The notes: generated by a model not told the origin, from the letters alone. Numbered from the stretch's first letter, positions 16,052 through 24,790 are shown. The stretch: DNA of 64,000 bases from Octadecabacter sp. B2R22 (GCF_018861045.1 NZ_JAHKQJ010000010.1:496001-560000), one strand, 5' to 3'. Translations and numbers: made by a program.

Positions 16052-17454
16052 CCCCCAATATCGCCGAAGCCAAAGCCAAGTTGTCCCACCTCGATATGGA
16101 GGCAAACCCAGCCACTGTGCGCAACAAATCACGTGATTTCTTTTGGTACTCACCGGTTCTCAAGGACGCGATGGATCACCTTGAGGCGGATTTTGTCATC
16201 AACGCCAAGTCCGAAGACGAGATCATTGAAATTTTGCGGGTTTGTTATGCCCACGACGTTCCCGTCACCATGCGCGGCGGCGGAACGGGCAACTACGGCC
16301 AAGCCATGCCGCTTGCGGGGGGCTGCGTGATTCACGTCACAAAGATGAACAAGATCAAGGAAATCGGCTCGGGCTTTGTCGTGGTCGAACCGGGTGCGAT
16401 CATCAAAGAACTCGACGATGAGTTGAAAGAGAAAAGCGGACAAGAATTGCGCATGTTCCCGTCCACCTATTCTCAAGCCACAATTGGCGGTTTTATCGCG
16501 GGGGGGTCAGGTGGTGTAGGGTCGGCCAACTGGGGCGCGTTGCGTGACATCGGTAATATCAAACGCCTGCGTGTCGTCACCATGGAGGCCGAGCCGCGCG
16601 TTCTGGAGTTCACTGGTGAGGAATTGCATCGCGTCTCTCACGCCTATGGCACCAACGGCATCATCACCGAATTGGAACTCCCCCTCGCGCCGGCCTACGA
16701 GTGGACAGAACTGTTCGTGCGCTTTGATACTTTCCGCGCAGCGACCGAATTTGCAGGTGCTGTTACCGCGGAGCCGGGCATCCTGATTAAACTCGCGTCA
16801 GTTTATGCCGCACCCATCGCGCACGCGTATTTCCAGCGCGTGAAGCCCCATGTCACTGAAGACGATCATCTTGTTGGGCTGATGGCAGCGCCGCACAACA
16901 TGGACGGGTTGTTGACCTTGCTGGAACGTTTTGAAGGCAGCGGTGTGATCTATCGCTCCGATGATAACACATGGGAACGCAACCCCGGTCCGATGTATGA
17001 ATTCGGCTGGAACCACACGACGTTGCGGGCCATGAAGTTTAACAAAGGCCTAACCTATCTGCAGGTGCGTTATGGCGGCGACATCGAGAAAGTCATGGCA
17101 GCCTATGAGGCCTTTAAGGGCAAGCTGCACATGCACCTAGAAGTCATGCGCGAAGGGGCGGGGCTGTCGTTTGCTGGGCTGCCGATTGTAGAACCAATGG
17201 ACAAAGACGCGCTTGATCAATTGGTCGCCGAACATGAAGCGATGGATTGCATGATCTTCAACCCTCATCGTTACACACTTGAAGAAGGCGGGCGGCAATC
17301 CACGGACGCACGTCAGCTCGATTTCAAGCGCGAGTCTGACCCCAAGGGCCTTTTGAATCCGGGCAAAATGATCGCGTGGGACGAGCCTGACTTTGATTAC
17401 GCTGATATGTATTCCTACAAAGGTATCCGCCCAAAACCCGAGGCCACCGAATGA
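16048..17454 (+). CDS. FAD-binding oxidase/dehydrogenase, GlcD/VAO-type
   Basis: Flavoprotein of 468 residues in the vanillyl-alcohol-oxidase superfamily. The N-terminal FAD_binding_4 domain has MRGGGTGNYGQAMP near residue 75, the pyrophosphate-contacting TIGGFIAGGSGGVGSANWG near 148, and YGTNGIITELEL near 205. The C-terminal half is the substrate domain, and the C-terminal LLNPGKMI is family-typical. It starts in an ATGA overlap with the deaminase and ends in one with the next gene. Members oxidise 2-hydroxy acids, amines or alcohols. Here it may dehydrogenate a ring or a side chain of the deaminated substrate. The reaction is unknown. Confidence 0.85.
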   Translation: MTPNIAEAKAKLSHLDMEANPATVRNKSRDFFWYSPVLKDAMDHLEADFVINAKSEDEIIEILRVCYAHDVPVTMRGGGTGNYGQAMPLAGGCVIHVTKMNKIKEIGSGFVVVEPGAIIKELDDELKEKSGQELRMFPSTYSQATIGGFIAGGSGGVGSANWGALRDIGNIKRLRVVTMEAEPRVLEFTGEELHRVSHAYGTNGIITELELPLAPAYEWTELFVRFDTFRAATEFAGAVTAEPGILIKLASVYAAPIAHAYFQRVKPHVTEDDHLVGLMAAPHNMDGLLTLLERFEGSGVIYRSDDNTWERNPGPMYEFGWNHTTLRAMKFNKGLTYLQVRYGGDIEKVMAAYEAFKGKLHMHLEVMREGAGLSFAGLPIVEPMDKDALDQLVAEHEAMDCMIFNPHRYTLEEGGRQSTDARQLDFKRESDPKGLLNPGKMIAWDEPDFDYADMYSYKGIRPKPEATE

Positions 17455-18050
17455 CCAGCCCCGCAAGCAAAGGGCGGGTTATGGTCCTGTTCGCTCACCC
17501 ATGCCCCGAGAGTTTTAATGCGGCCGTGCATGATGTGGTGGTCCAAACCCTGACCAAATCGGGTTGGGAGGTCGACGATTGCGACCTCAACAAGGAAGGA
17601 TTTCAACCCGTCCTGACGGAGGTCGAACGGCGTGGTTATCACGAAGAGCCCGAAAACATTGAGCCCGTGCGGCCCTATGTTGAACGCGTCAAAGCAGCCG
17701 ATGCCATTGTTATGGTCTTTCCGGTGTGGAACTTTGGATACCCCGCGATCCTCAAGGGATTCTTGGACCGCGTTTTCCTCCCCGGGATTTCGTTCAAGCT
17801 GATTGATGGAAAGGTACGACCGGGTCTGACCAATATCAAAAAACTCTATGCATGCACGACCTACGGTGGGACCCGTTGGCGTGCGATCCAGAACGCCGAT
17901 CCACCACGTAAAACGGTTACACGGGCGGTTTGGTATGCCTGTGGGATGCCTAAGAAAAAATACATCGGCCTTTACGACATGAACCGCAACAGCGCGGCGA
18001 AATTAAAGGCGCATCTAGAGCGGGTTCGTCGTGAGATGGAGGCGTTTTGA
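17451..18050 (+). CDS. NAD(P)H dehydrogenase (quinone)-like flavodoxin-fold protein 1
   Basis: A 199-residue member of the Flavodoxin_2/NQO-MdaB-KefF family: FMN- or FAD-dependent two-electron reductases using NAD(P)H. The N-terminal phosphate-binding HPCPESFNAAV lies near residue 16. The central FPVWNFGYPAILKGFLDRV near residue 88 is the diagnostic flavin and active-site stretch. The C-terminus is basic. It overlaps the FAD oxidase (ATGA) and is followed after three bases by a paralogue of exactly the same length. It could recycle electrons, or reduce a quinone-like or azo/imine intermediate. Confidence 0.87.
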   Translation: MTSPASKGRVMVLFAHPCPESFNAAVHDVVVQTLTKSGWEVDDCDLNKEGFQPVLTEVERRGYHEEPENIEPVRPYVERVKAADAIVMVFPVWNFGYPAILKGFLDRVFLPGISFKLIDGKVRPGLTNIKKLYACTTYGGTRWRAIQNADPPRKTVTRAVWYACGMPKKKYIGLYDMNRNSAAKLKAHLERVRREMEAF

Positions 18051-18053
18051 GCA

Positions 18054-18653
18054 ATGAAAGCATTGGTTGTCTACAGTCATCCTCGCGAAGGGTCCTTTAA
18101 CGCAGCGATCCGTGATCTGGTGATTTCGCGGCTGGAGGAACACGGCGTCGAGTATCGCCTTCGTGATCTTTACGCCGAAGGGTTCGATCCAACGATGTCG
18201 GCACACGATCACGAAATTTACGAAACCGTGCCCGAAAATCGTGCGCGCGTTGATCGCGATTGCACTGATCTGGAATGGTGCGATGCGCTGATCTTCGTCT
18301 ATCCGACATGGTGGTATGGGATGCCCGCGATGCTTAAGGGCTGGTTGGATCGTGTAATGGTCCCCGGTGTGTCATTTATCCTGCCTGAAACGGTTGCTGG
18401 AGACATCAAACCCGGGCTGACGCATATCAACAAGTTGGGCGTTTTCACGACCTGCGGCGCATCACGTTTGTTGACATTTTTCGTCGGCTCACCGGGCAAA
18501 CGTACTCTTATGCGCGGCGTCCGTCTGTTGCTGGCCAAACGCGCCAAAACAAAGTTCGCGGCTCATTTCTTGATGGATAGTTCCACCCCTGAAAGCCGCG
18601 CCGTACATCTTGATCTGGTCAAAACCCGTCTTGATAAACTTATAACTGCCTAA
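18054..18653 (+). CDS. NAD(P)H dehydrogenase (quinone)-like flavodoxin-fold protein 2
   Basis: Second 199-residue Flavodoxin_2 protein. HPREGSFNAAI near residue 9 and YPTWWYGMPAMLKGWLDRV near 83 match the same positions in its neighbour at 17451, yet the two are clearly diverged in sequence. One carries WNFG and the other WWYG at the active-site rim, so they are not a recent duplication. This suggests two different substrates or a heterodimer. It is followed by the oxygenase gene after 17 bases. Confidence 0.87.
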   Translation: MKALVVYSHPREGSFNAAIRDLVISRLEEHGVEYRLRDLYAEGFDPTMSAHDHEIYETVPENRARVDRDCTDLEWCDALIFVYPTWWYGMPAMLKGWLDRVMVPGVSFILPETVAGDIKPGLTHINKLGVFTTCGASRLLTFFVGSPGKRTLMRGVRLLLAKRAKTKFAAHFLMDSSTPESRAVHLDLVKTRLDKLITA

Positions 18654-18670
18654 ACCAGAGGACCCGTGAC

Positions 18671-19597
18671 ATGGATATTCCTGTATTGGATTGGAACCGC
18701 TTCACCAGTGGAGATGACGCTGAGGGCTTTGCCGCTGATCTTGGGGAAGCGTGCCGTGAGACAGGTTTCTTTGTTCTAACTGGGCACGGGATTTCCAAAG
18801 ATCTGATCGCCGATGTCTTTACCGTCGCGGATCGTTTCTTTGCGCTGCCACCGGAAGAAAAAGCCGAAATCGCCATTTCCAAGAACCCGCACAATCGCGG
18901 TTGGGCGCAGCAGGGCAGTGAAGCCCTCGATGAGGCGTCGGGCCTCAAGGATCGCAAAGAAGCTTTCAACGTCGGGCTTGATTTGCCGGTCGACGACCCG
19001 CGCGTGATCGCAGGCGAGCCGTTTCGCGGTGTGAACGTCTGGCCGGACCTTGATGGGTTCCGGAGCATCATGCTCGACTATTACGAATGTGCGCTTGATC
19101 TTGGCAGGGGATTACACCGCGCGTTTGAGGCTGACCTTGGCCTGCCGCAGGACTATTTTGAACCACACTTCACAGAACCGATGGCGACGTTGCGCGTGCT
19201 GTCCTATCCCGCCGCGCCGGATGGCGAAGGGATCGGGGCAGGGGCCCATACCGATTACGGATCGGTAACGTTGCTGATGACGGACGGTGTCGCGGGGCTC
19301 CAAGTCAAGCCGCGCGGCGGGGATTGGATGGACGTGCCCCACATCAAAGGGGCTTTTGTCGTGAACATCGGCGATTGCCTTATGCGGTGGTCCAATGACC
19401 TCTATGTCTCGACCCCGCACCGCGTTTTGCCCCCGAAAACCGCCCGCCGATCTATAGCATTTTTTCTTGATCCCAACCCAGAGAGCATCATCACCGCATT
19501 GCCGGGCACAGGGGCTGCCAAATACGCCCCGATCACCGGAGCCGACTATCTGCGATCCCGACTTGATGCGACCTACACACCGGAGCCCACCCAATGA
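18671..19597 (+). CDS. Isopenicillin-N-synthase-like Fe(II)/2-oxoglutarate oxygenase
   Basis: Non-haem iron oxygenase of 308 residues. The N-terminal DIOX_N region begins IPVLDW and includes GFFVLTGHGIS near residue 35. The C-terminal double-stranded helix has the iron ligands His and Asp in GAHTDYGSVTLL near residue 194, the distal His in STPHRVLPP near 255, and the 2-oxoglutarate-binding RRSIAFF near 267. All are intact. In an operon with a deaminase and an amidohydrolase it could hydroxylate or N-demethylate a heterocycle. Plant-like and bacterial members of this family act on very varied small molecules, so the substrate is open. Its stop overlaps the creatininase start (ATGA). Confidence 0.87.
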   Translation: MDIPVLDWNRFTSGDDAEGFAADLGEACRETGFFVLTGHGISKDLIADVFTVADRFFALPPEEKAEIAISKNPHNRGWAQQGSEALDEASGLKDRKEAFNVGLDLPVDDPRVIAGEPFRGVNVWPDLDGFRSIMLDYYECALDLGRGLHRAFEADLGLPQDYFEPHFTEPMATLRVLSYPAAPDGEGIGAGAHTDYGSVTLLMTDGVAGLQVKPRGGDWMDVPHIKGAFVVNIGDCLMRWSNDLYVSTPHRVLPPKTARRSIAFFLDPNPESIITALPGTGAAKYAPITGADYLRSRLDATYTPEPTQ

Positions 19598-20394
19598 GAC
19601 GACTTGATTGGTCTGAGTATCGAACAACTGAATTTGCCGATTTCGATCCCGAGAAAACCATCGTCATCCTGCCCACTGCGGCGATCGAACAGCATGGACC
19701 GCACCTTCCTGTTGGGGTGGACACTTTCATCAACGAAGGCATGTTGGCGCAGCTACGCACGACCCTTCCTGATGATATCACGGTGTTGATCCTGCCAGTT
19801 CAGGCGGTTGGGAAATCCAATGAACATATCCACGCCAAAGGCACGCTGACTTACACCGCCAAGACCGCCCTTGATGCGTGGACAGAAATTGGGCTGTCGG
19901 TGGCCCGTGCTGGTCTCAAGAAGATGGTCATCGTCAATTCACACGGTGGAAATCTTGATCTGATCTCTATTCTTGGGCGCGAATTGCGGGTGCATTCTGG
20001 GATGATGGTCGTGAAATGCCAGTGGGGCAATTTCGGCAAACCTGAGGGGATGTTTTCTGAACAAGAGAACGCGTACGGCATTCATGGCGGCGACTATGAG
20101 ACCTCGCTGATGTTGCATTTTAAACCGCATCTTGTGGATATGACCCAAGCCAAAGATTTCAGATCGAGCGCAGAGACAGCGCCCATTTCTCCGATTGGTC
20201 CGGTGAACTTGGCGTGGGTGTCCAAGGACCTTAATGAAGCAGGTACCGTCGGAGAAGCGCACCTTGCGACAGCTCAAAAGGGCGCGACCGTTTGCGAGTT
20301 ACAAGTCGCGGGTTTTGTTGAGATGCTGGGTCAACTGCGCGACCTGCCGACCGACGGATATGCGCCAACAATTCCGACGATAAACGGCGTGTGA
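19594..20394 (+). CDS. Creatininase-family amidohydrolase
   Basis: Metal-dependent hydrolase of 266 residues. Family members open cyclic amides such as creatinine, or remove formyl groups from pyrimidine formamides. Ligand motifs are all present: AIEQHGPHLPVGVD near residues 29-42 (Glu, His and Asp), VNSHGGN near 110, and the Glu in GIHGGDYETS near 164. It is the last gene of the rightward operon, overlapping the oxygenase by four bases. With a deaminase at the front and this ring-opening enzyme at the end, the operon reads as a route for a nitrogen heterocycle. No terminator is visible in the 19 bases before the convergent gene. Confidence 0.88.
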   Translation: MRRLDWSEYRTTEFADFDPEKTIVILPTAAIEQHGPHLPVGVDTFINEGMLAQLRTTLPDDITVLILPVQAVGKSNEHIHAKGTLTYTAKTALDAWTEIGLSVARAGLKKMVIVNSHGGNLDLISILGRELRVHSGMMVVKCQWGNFGKPEGMFSEQENAYGIHGGDYETSLMLHFKPHLVDMTQAKDFRSSAETAPISPIGPVNLAWVSKDLNEAGTVGEAHLATAQKGATVCELQVAGFVEMLGQLRDLPTDGYAPTIPTINGV

Positions 20395-20413
20395 CCTAAC
20401 CAAAACCACGCCT

Positions 20414-22063
20414 TTACCCCGCGTTGCGACCTGCCGCGCGGCCAGAGAATATGCAGCCGCCCAAGAATGTGCCCTCAAGCGAGTTGTATCCGTGGTATCC
20501 GCCTCCGCCAAAACCTGCGGCTTCGCCAGCAGCATAAAGACCAGCAATCGGATTGCCTGACGCGTCGATCATTTGACTGTCTAGGTTGGTTTGCAAACCA
20601 CCCAAGGTTTTGCGCGTGATGAGGTTTAGGCGTACAGCGATCAGCGGACCGTTGTCCCCATCAAGGAACTTATGCGGCTTGGCGGTGCGGATGAGTTTGT
20701 CGCCACGGTAATGGCGCGCCGCTTGAATGGCGGTGATCTGTGGGTCCTTGGAAAACGGGTTGTCCACTTGGGCATCGCGGGCTTCGATCTGGGCACGTAG
20801 GTGTGCTTCGTCAATCAGGGCATCCTCGGTTAACCCATTCATTCCTTTGACGAGATCGGCCAGAGTGTCGGCGACAACGAAATCCGCGCCGTGCTCTTTG
20901 AAGGCTTCAACCGGAGCGGTGGCAGATTTGCCTGAAAGGATGCGTTCTTTAAGAACCTTGGACCATTTGGCCGATGTCAGATCAGGGTTCTGTTCTGAGC
21001 CAGACAGCGCGAATTCCTTCTTGATGACCTTTTGGGTCAGGACGAACCAACTATAGTCAAAACCCGTATCTAGGATCGCCTTGAACGTTCCATTGGTGTC
21101 AAAACCGGGCATGGCAGGCGGCGCAAAACGATTGCCGCGCGCATCAAACCACATGGACGATGGCCCCGGCAAAATTCGAATGCCATGGGCAGGCCAGATC
21201 GGATCCCAGTTCTTGACGCCTTCGGTGTAGAACCACAGACGATCGCGGTTGATAACGTGGCCGCCTGCGTCCTCTGCGATGCCGATCATGCGACCGTCTA
21301 CATGGGCCGGCACGCCGGACAGCATGTTTTTAGGGGCGGGGCCAAGGCGCTCAGTCGGCCAGACTTTGCGGATGAGGTCAAAGTTGCCACCGATACCGCC
21401 AGAGGCCACAATCACCGCATCTGCATCGACGCGGAAGTCCCCCACAGTGTCTCGATTGGTTTGCGCACCCTGTTGCGCCTCATCGGGTGCCAATGTGGTG
21501 CCGCTGACACCCACGGCGGCTCCGTCTTGCATTTCCAAACGATCAACTTGATGGCGGTAAAGATAGGTCAGGCGGCCCGCAGCGGCGTGTTCATTGCAGC
21601 GCCGGATGAAGTGCTCAAGAACGCCCGGACCCGTGCCCCATGTGATGTGAAAACGCGGCACGGAATTGCCATGCCCCATTGCGTCTGATCCGCCCCGTTC
21701 GGCCCAACCTACGACAGGGAACCAGCGTAGGCCCATCTTGTGCAGCCAAGGGCGCATTTCACCGGCGGCAAAGTCCAGATAGGCAGACGCCCATTGGCGG
21801 GGGTAATCATCCTCGGGTCGGTCAAACTGCGCCGAGCCCATCCAATCGTTCAACGCCAGATCGTGGCTGTCTTTGATGCCCATTCGCCGCTGTTCGGGCG
21901 TGTCGATCATGAACAACCCGCCAAGCGACCAATGCGCCTGACCGCCCAGATTTTGCGGGCCTTCTTGGTCCACAATCACGACCTGTTTGCCACGATCCCC
22001 AAGTTCAGCTGCGGCCGCCAGACCTGACAGGCCCCCGCCGACGATAACAACATCTGTTTTCAT
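20414..22063 (-). CDS. FAD-binding dehydrogenase, 3-ketosteroid-dehydrogenase / fumarate-reductase-like
   Basis: Flavoprotein of 549 residues. The N-terminal Rossmann dinucleotide motif is VVIVGGGLSGLAAAAEL. ASGGIGGNF near residue 220 and the C-terminal FAD-binding GLYAAGEAAGFGGGG with LEGTFLGGCIFSGR are typical of the FAD_binding_2 family. Length and domain order fit the group of bacterial proteins usually annotated only as FAD-binding dehydrogenase, relatives of 3-ketosteroid delta-1-dehydrogenase. No signal peptide is seen, so it is probably cytoplasmic. Its start overlaps the stop of the BASS transporter gene (ATGA at 22060-22063). The substrate, probably an organic acid or alicyclic compound brought in by that transporter, is unknown. 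Confidence 0.85.
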   Translation of the reverse strand: MKTDVVIVGGGLSGLAAAAELGDRGKQVVIVDQEGPQNLGGQAHWSLGGLFMIDTPEQRRMGIKDSHDLALNDWMGSAQFDRPEDDYPRQWASAYLDFAAGEMRPWLHKMGLRWFPVVGWAERGGSDAMGHGNSVPRFHITWGTGPGVLEHFIRRCNEHAAAGRLTYLYRHQVDRLEMQDGAAVGVSGTTLAPDEAQQGAQTNRDTVGDFRVDADAVIVASGGIGGNFDLIRKVWPTERLGPAPKNMLSGVPAHVDGRMIGIAEDAGGHVINRDRLWFYTEGVKNWDPIWPAHGIRILPGPSSMWFDARGNRFAPPAMPGFDTNGTFKAILDTGFDYSWFVLTQKVIKKEFALSGSEQNPDLTSAKWSKVLKERILSGKSATAPVEAFKEHGADFVVADTLADLVKGMNGLTEDALIDEAHLRAQIEARDAQVDNPFSKDPQITAIQAARHYRGDKLIRTAKPHKFLDGDNGPLIAVRLNLITRKTLGGLQTNLDSQMIDASGNPIAGLYAAGEAAGFGGGGYHGYNSLEGTFLGGCIFSGRAAGRNAG

Positions 22064-22923
22064 GATTTACGGCTCCGAAGCCAAAGGACAAAAGGAATGG
22101 CGGTGACATACATGATGACACCGTAAAGTGCGGACGGCAGCCCTATGGTCGGGATGCCACCTGATACACCAACGATAAGCGGGGCGAGGGTGATACCAAG
22201 GCTGCCGTTCTGAATGCCGACTTCAATGGAAATGGTTTTGCGTTCAGCCCAAGTCAGTCCCAAGGCCCCCGCGATCAACAGCCCAGCAAGCATCGTGACT
22301 ACGTTCAAAGACAACAGTGCTGGCCCCAACTTAGCTACGTTTTCCGTCAATAGAGTCCAGTTCGATGCGATGGCGGCAAGGATGATCAGGACGAACAGAA
22401 CAGATGCAAGTTTGATCAAAACGGGTTCGATACGATCCGCAAGTGGCGTCGCGAAATGGCGCAGAACCATGCCCAGAATAACCGGTAGCATGGTCAGCAA
22501 AAACATCGCCAAGGCCAGTGTCGTTACGGAAATTTCGGGGGCATCTTCACCCATGAAATGCACAACCGCCCATCCGATCATCACGGGAACAGTGAAAATA
22601 GACACCAAAGATATCAGGGCTGTCAGTGACACAGACAGGGCAACATCCCCCTTCGCGAGCCGCGTCACGACATTGGACGTCACGCCGCCCGGACAGAGCG
22701 CAATGAGCATCACACCTGCTGCCAATGCACCGGTCAAACCAAACGTGAGGATAACGAGATAGGCCACGACAGGCAGTAGCACGAGCTGACACAGCGCCCC
22801 TACAGCAAAGACCCAGCCCCGTTCCGCCACGCGGTGAAAATCAGCCAGCGTGAGCCCTATCCCGAGACTGAACATGATGATCGCCAGCGACAGCGGCAGA
22901 ACAACGTTTACAAGAATATCCAT
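22060..22923 (-). CDS. Bile acid:sodium symporter (BASS) family transporter
   Basis: Inner-membrane protein of 287 residues with about nine to ten hydrophobic helices and the family-typical LCPGGVTSNVVTRLAKGDVALSV stretch near residues 75-97 (read in two parts), where the sodium sites lie. The C-terminal half repeats the helix pattern (GIQNGSLGITLA). Bacterial BASS proteins carry organic acids such as pyruvate, pantoate or conjugated steroids with sodium. The RBS is GGGAGGGG just before the ATG. It is the first gene of a two-gene unit with the FAD dehydrogenase. The 115-base gap to glpD holds its promoter and a small inverted repeat, CCACC/GGTGG at 22957-22974. Confidence 0.88.
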   Translation of the reverse strand: MDILVNVVLPLSLAIIMFSLGIGLTLADFHRVAERGWVFAVGALCQLVLLPVVAYLVILTFGLTGALAAGVMLIALCPGGVTSNVVTRLAKGDVALSVSLTALISLVSIFTVPVMIGWAVVHFMGEDAPEISVTTLALAMFLLTMLPVILGMVLRHFATPLADRIEPVLIKLASVLFVLIILAAIASNWTLLTENVAKLGPALLSLNVVTMLAGLLIAGALGLTWAERKTISIEVGIQNGSLGITLAPLIVGVSGGIPTIGLPSALYGVIMYVTAIPFVLWLRSRKS

Positions 22924-23038
22924 GATCCCCTCCCAAGGTCACAAGGCTGTAAAGCCACCACAGCGCAGGTGGTAAATCAAGGGAGCGGGTGGTGTTACGG
23001 AACGTTAAGGCTGCCGTTAAAGCAAACTTTCAAGGTGG

Positions 23039-24625
23039 CTATGCATTTTTGTTGAGTTTCATCCATTGATCGAGATTCTCGATTTGGTCGCTGGTCATAC
23101 GCAGCCCCAGTCGGGTGCGGCGCCATACGACGTCTACAGCTTGCTGCGCGTATTCGCGATCCATGAGCCATAGGACCTCGCGCTCGGTCAAAGTAGCGCC
23201 AAACAACTCCCCCAGATCAGCGGCGGACGTGGCGTTGCCCAGCATGACGCGTGCGTCGGTGCCATAGGCCTTGATCAAACGCTGCGCCCAAGCGGCATCC
23301 AGGAACGGATATTCTGTTCGAAGAGCCGTAATTAATGTCTCAACACCGTCGACGGGGAAGTCTCCGCCGGGGAGAGGTACGCCAGCGGTCCAGTCTTTGG
23401 TTGCCTGCGGGAAGTAGGGTTCGAATTTGGACAAGACGTTTTCAGCCAGTTTGCGGAACGTGGTGATTTTGCCGCCAAAGACGTTGACCACGGGCGCGCC
23501 GCCGTCTGCGTCGTTCAAAGACAAAACGTAGTCACGGGTCGCAGCGGTGGCTGATTTCGCACCATCGTCATAAAGTGGGCGAACACCGGAATAACTCCAG
23601 ACGATGTCATTTCTTGTGATTGGTTTCTTGAAATAATTGGACGCAAAGGCACAAAGGTAATCGGCTTCTTCGTCCGTGCAGTCTGGTTCATCAAATGCCG
23701 AACCGTGTTCTGCGTCGGTGGTGCCGATCAGGGTGAAATCCGTCTCGTAGGGGATTGCAAAGATGATGCGCCCGTCTTCCCCCTGAAAGAAGTAGGCCTT
23801 GTCATGATCAAACAGCCGCTTGGTGACGATATGGCTGCCGCGCACCAATCGCACGCCTTCCGAACTGGTTATGTCCAGCGATTGATCAATCACATCACCA
23901 ACCCACGGTCCGCTGGCGTTAACGAGAGCTTTGGCCGTGACTTCGAAAGTGTTGCCAGTTTGGTGATCAAGCAACGAGATTTTCCAGAGGCCGTCCACCC
24001 GATCCGCTGTGATGACTTCGGTTCGGGTCATGATCTTCGCACCGCGAGCTTCGGCATCGCGCGCATTCAACACGACGAGCCGCGAGTCTTCTATCCAGCA
24101 GTCTGAATACTCGTAAGCTTTTTCGAACTTGTCTTGAAGCGGCAGGCCGGTGGCGTCGCTCCTTAGGTTTATTGAGCTTGTGCCTGGAAGGATCTGTCGC
24201 CCTCCAAGCGTGTCATAAAGGAACAGCCCGAACCGAATAAGCCATGCAGGACGGCGGCCTTTCATCCATGGCATGAAGGTATTGAGAAGCTTGGACGTCG
24301 GCGTTTCGCTTTCAAATCGCATGTCTTTATGGACAGGCAACACGAAGCGCATAGGCCAGCTAATATGTGGCATCGCCTTTAAAAGTGTCTCACGTTCTTT
24401 TAGGGCTTTGGCAACGAGGCCAAATTCAAAGAACTCAAGATAGCGCAAGCCGCCATGAAACAGTTTTGTCGATGCAGATGAGGTCGCAGAAGCGAGGTCG
24501 TTCATCTCTGCCAAGCCGACAGACAGGCCACGTCCGGCCGCGTCTCGCGCGACCCCGCATCCGTTGATGCCGCCGCCAATGACAAAGAGGTCATAAGTGG
24601 GGAGGGTGTTGTTGGTGTCAGGCAT
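23039..24625 (-). CDS. glpD: Aerobic glycerol-3-phosphate dehydrogenase GlpD
   Basis: Membrane-associated flavoenzyme that oxidises sn-glycerol 3-phosphate to dihydroxyacetone phosphate and passes electrons to quinone. It has 528 residues, a usual length. The N-terminal FAD motif is LFVIGGGINGCGVARDAAGRG and is followed by SSASTKLFHGGLRYLE, diagnostic for GlpD. The C-terminal DAO_C region includes REVLWLMDREYAQQAVDVVWRRTRLGLR in parts, which is also typical. It is divergent from a GlpR-like repressor with four GlpR-like half-sites between them. No glpK or glpF lies in the window, so the glycerol or glycerol-3-phosphate must be supplied by genes elsewhere. Confidence 0.95.
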   Translation of the reverse strand: MPDTNNTLPTYDLFVIGGGINGCGVARDAAGRGLSVGLAEMNDLASATSSASTKLFHGGLRYLEFFEFGLVAKALKERETLLKAMPHISWPMRFVLPVHKDMRFESETPTSKLLNTFMPWMKGRRPAWLIRFGLFLYDTLGGRQILPGTSSINLRSDATGLPLQDKFEKAYEYSDCWIEDSRLVVLNARDAEARGAKIMTRTEVITADRVDGLWKISLLDHQTGNTFEVTAKALVNASGPWVGDVIDQSLDITSSEGVRLVRGSHIVTKRLFDHDKAYFFQGEDGRIIFAIPYETDFTLIGTTDAEHGSAFDEPDCTDEEADYLCAFASNYFKKPITRNDIVWSYSGVRPLYDDGAKSATAATRDYVLSLNDADGGAPVVNVFGGKITTFRKLAENVLSKFEPYFPQATKDWTAGVPLPGGDFPVDGVETLITALRTEYPFLDAAWAQRLIKAYGTDARVMLGNATSAADLGELFGATLTEREVLWLMDREYAQQAVDVVWRRTRLGLRMTSDQIENLDQWMKLNKNA

Positions 24626-24656
24626 AGCATGATCCTAGAACTTGAGTCGCGGGAAG

Positions 24657-24790
24657 GGAACATTTTCGCGCTAAAGCGTCAAGAAAATGCTTGCGAATTT
24701 GTTCGTTTAGGCTTTTATGGCTGCTAATCCATTTAGTTTGTAATAAAAGCGAACATTTTTATCGCCGCTCGATGCAAAGTCGAACATTTG
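24657..24790. promoter_or_regulatory. GlpR-like operator half-sites between glpD and its repressor
   Basis: Four copies of a motif close to the E. coli GlpR half-operator (ATGTTCG / CGAACAT) occur in the 187-base gap: GGAACAT at 24657-24663, TTTGTTCG at 24698-24705 (opposite orientation, within CGAA-TTTG-TTCG), GCGAACAT at 24749-24756 and TCGAACAT at 24780-24787. The last two are 31 bases apart, about three helical turns, and lie just upstream of the repressor start. The repeats are seen directly; that they bind the adjacent DeoR-family protein is inference. Confidence 0.6.
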
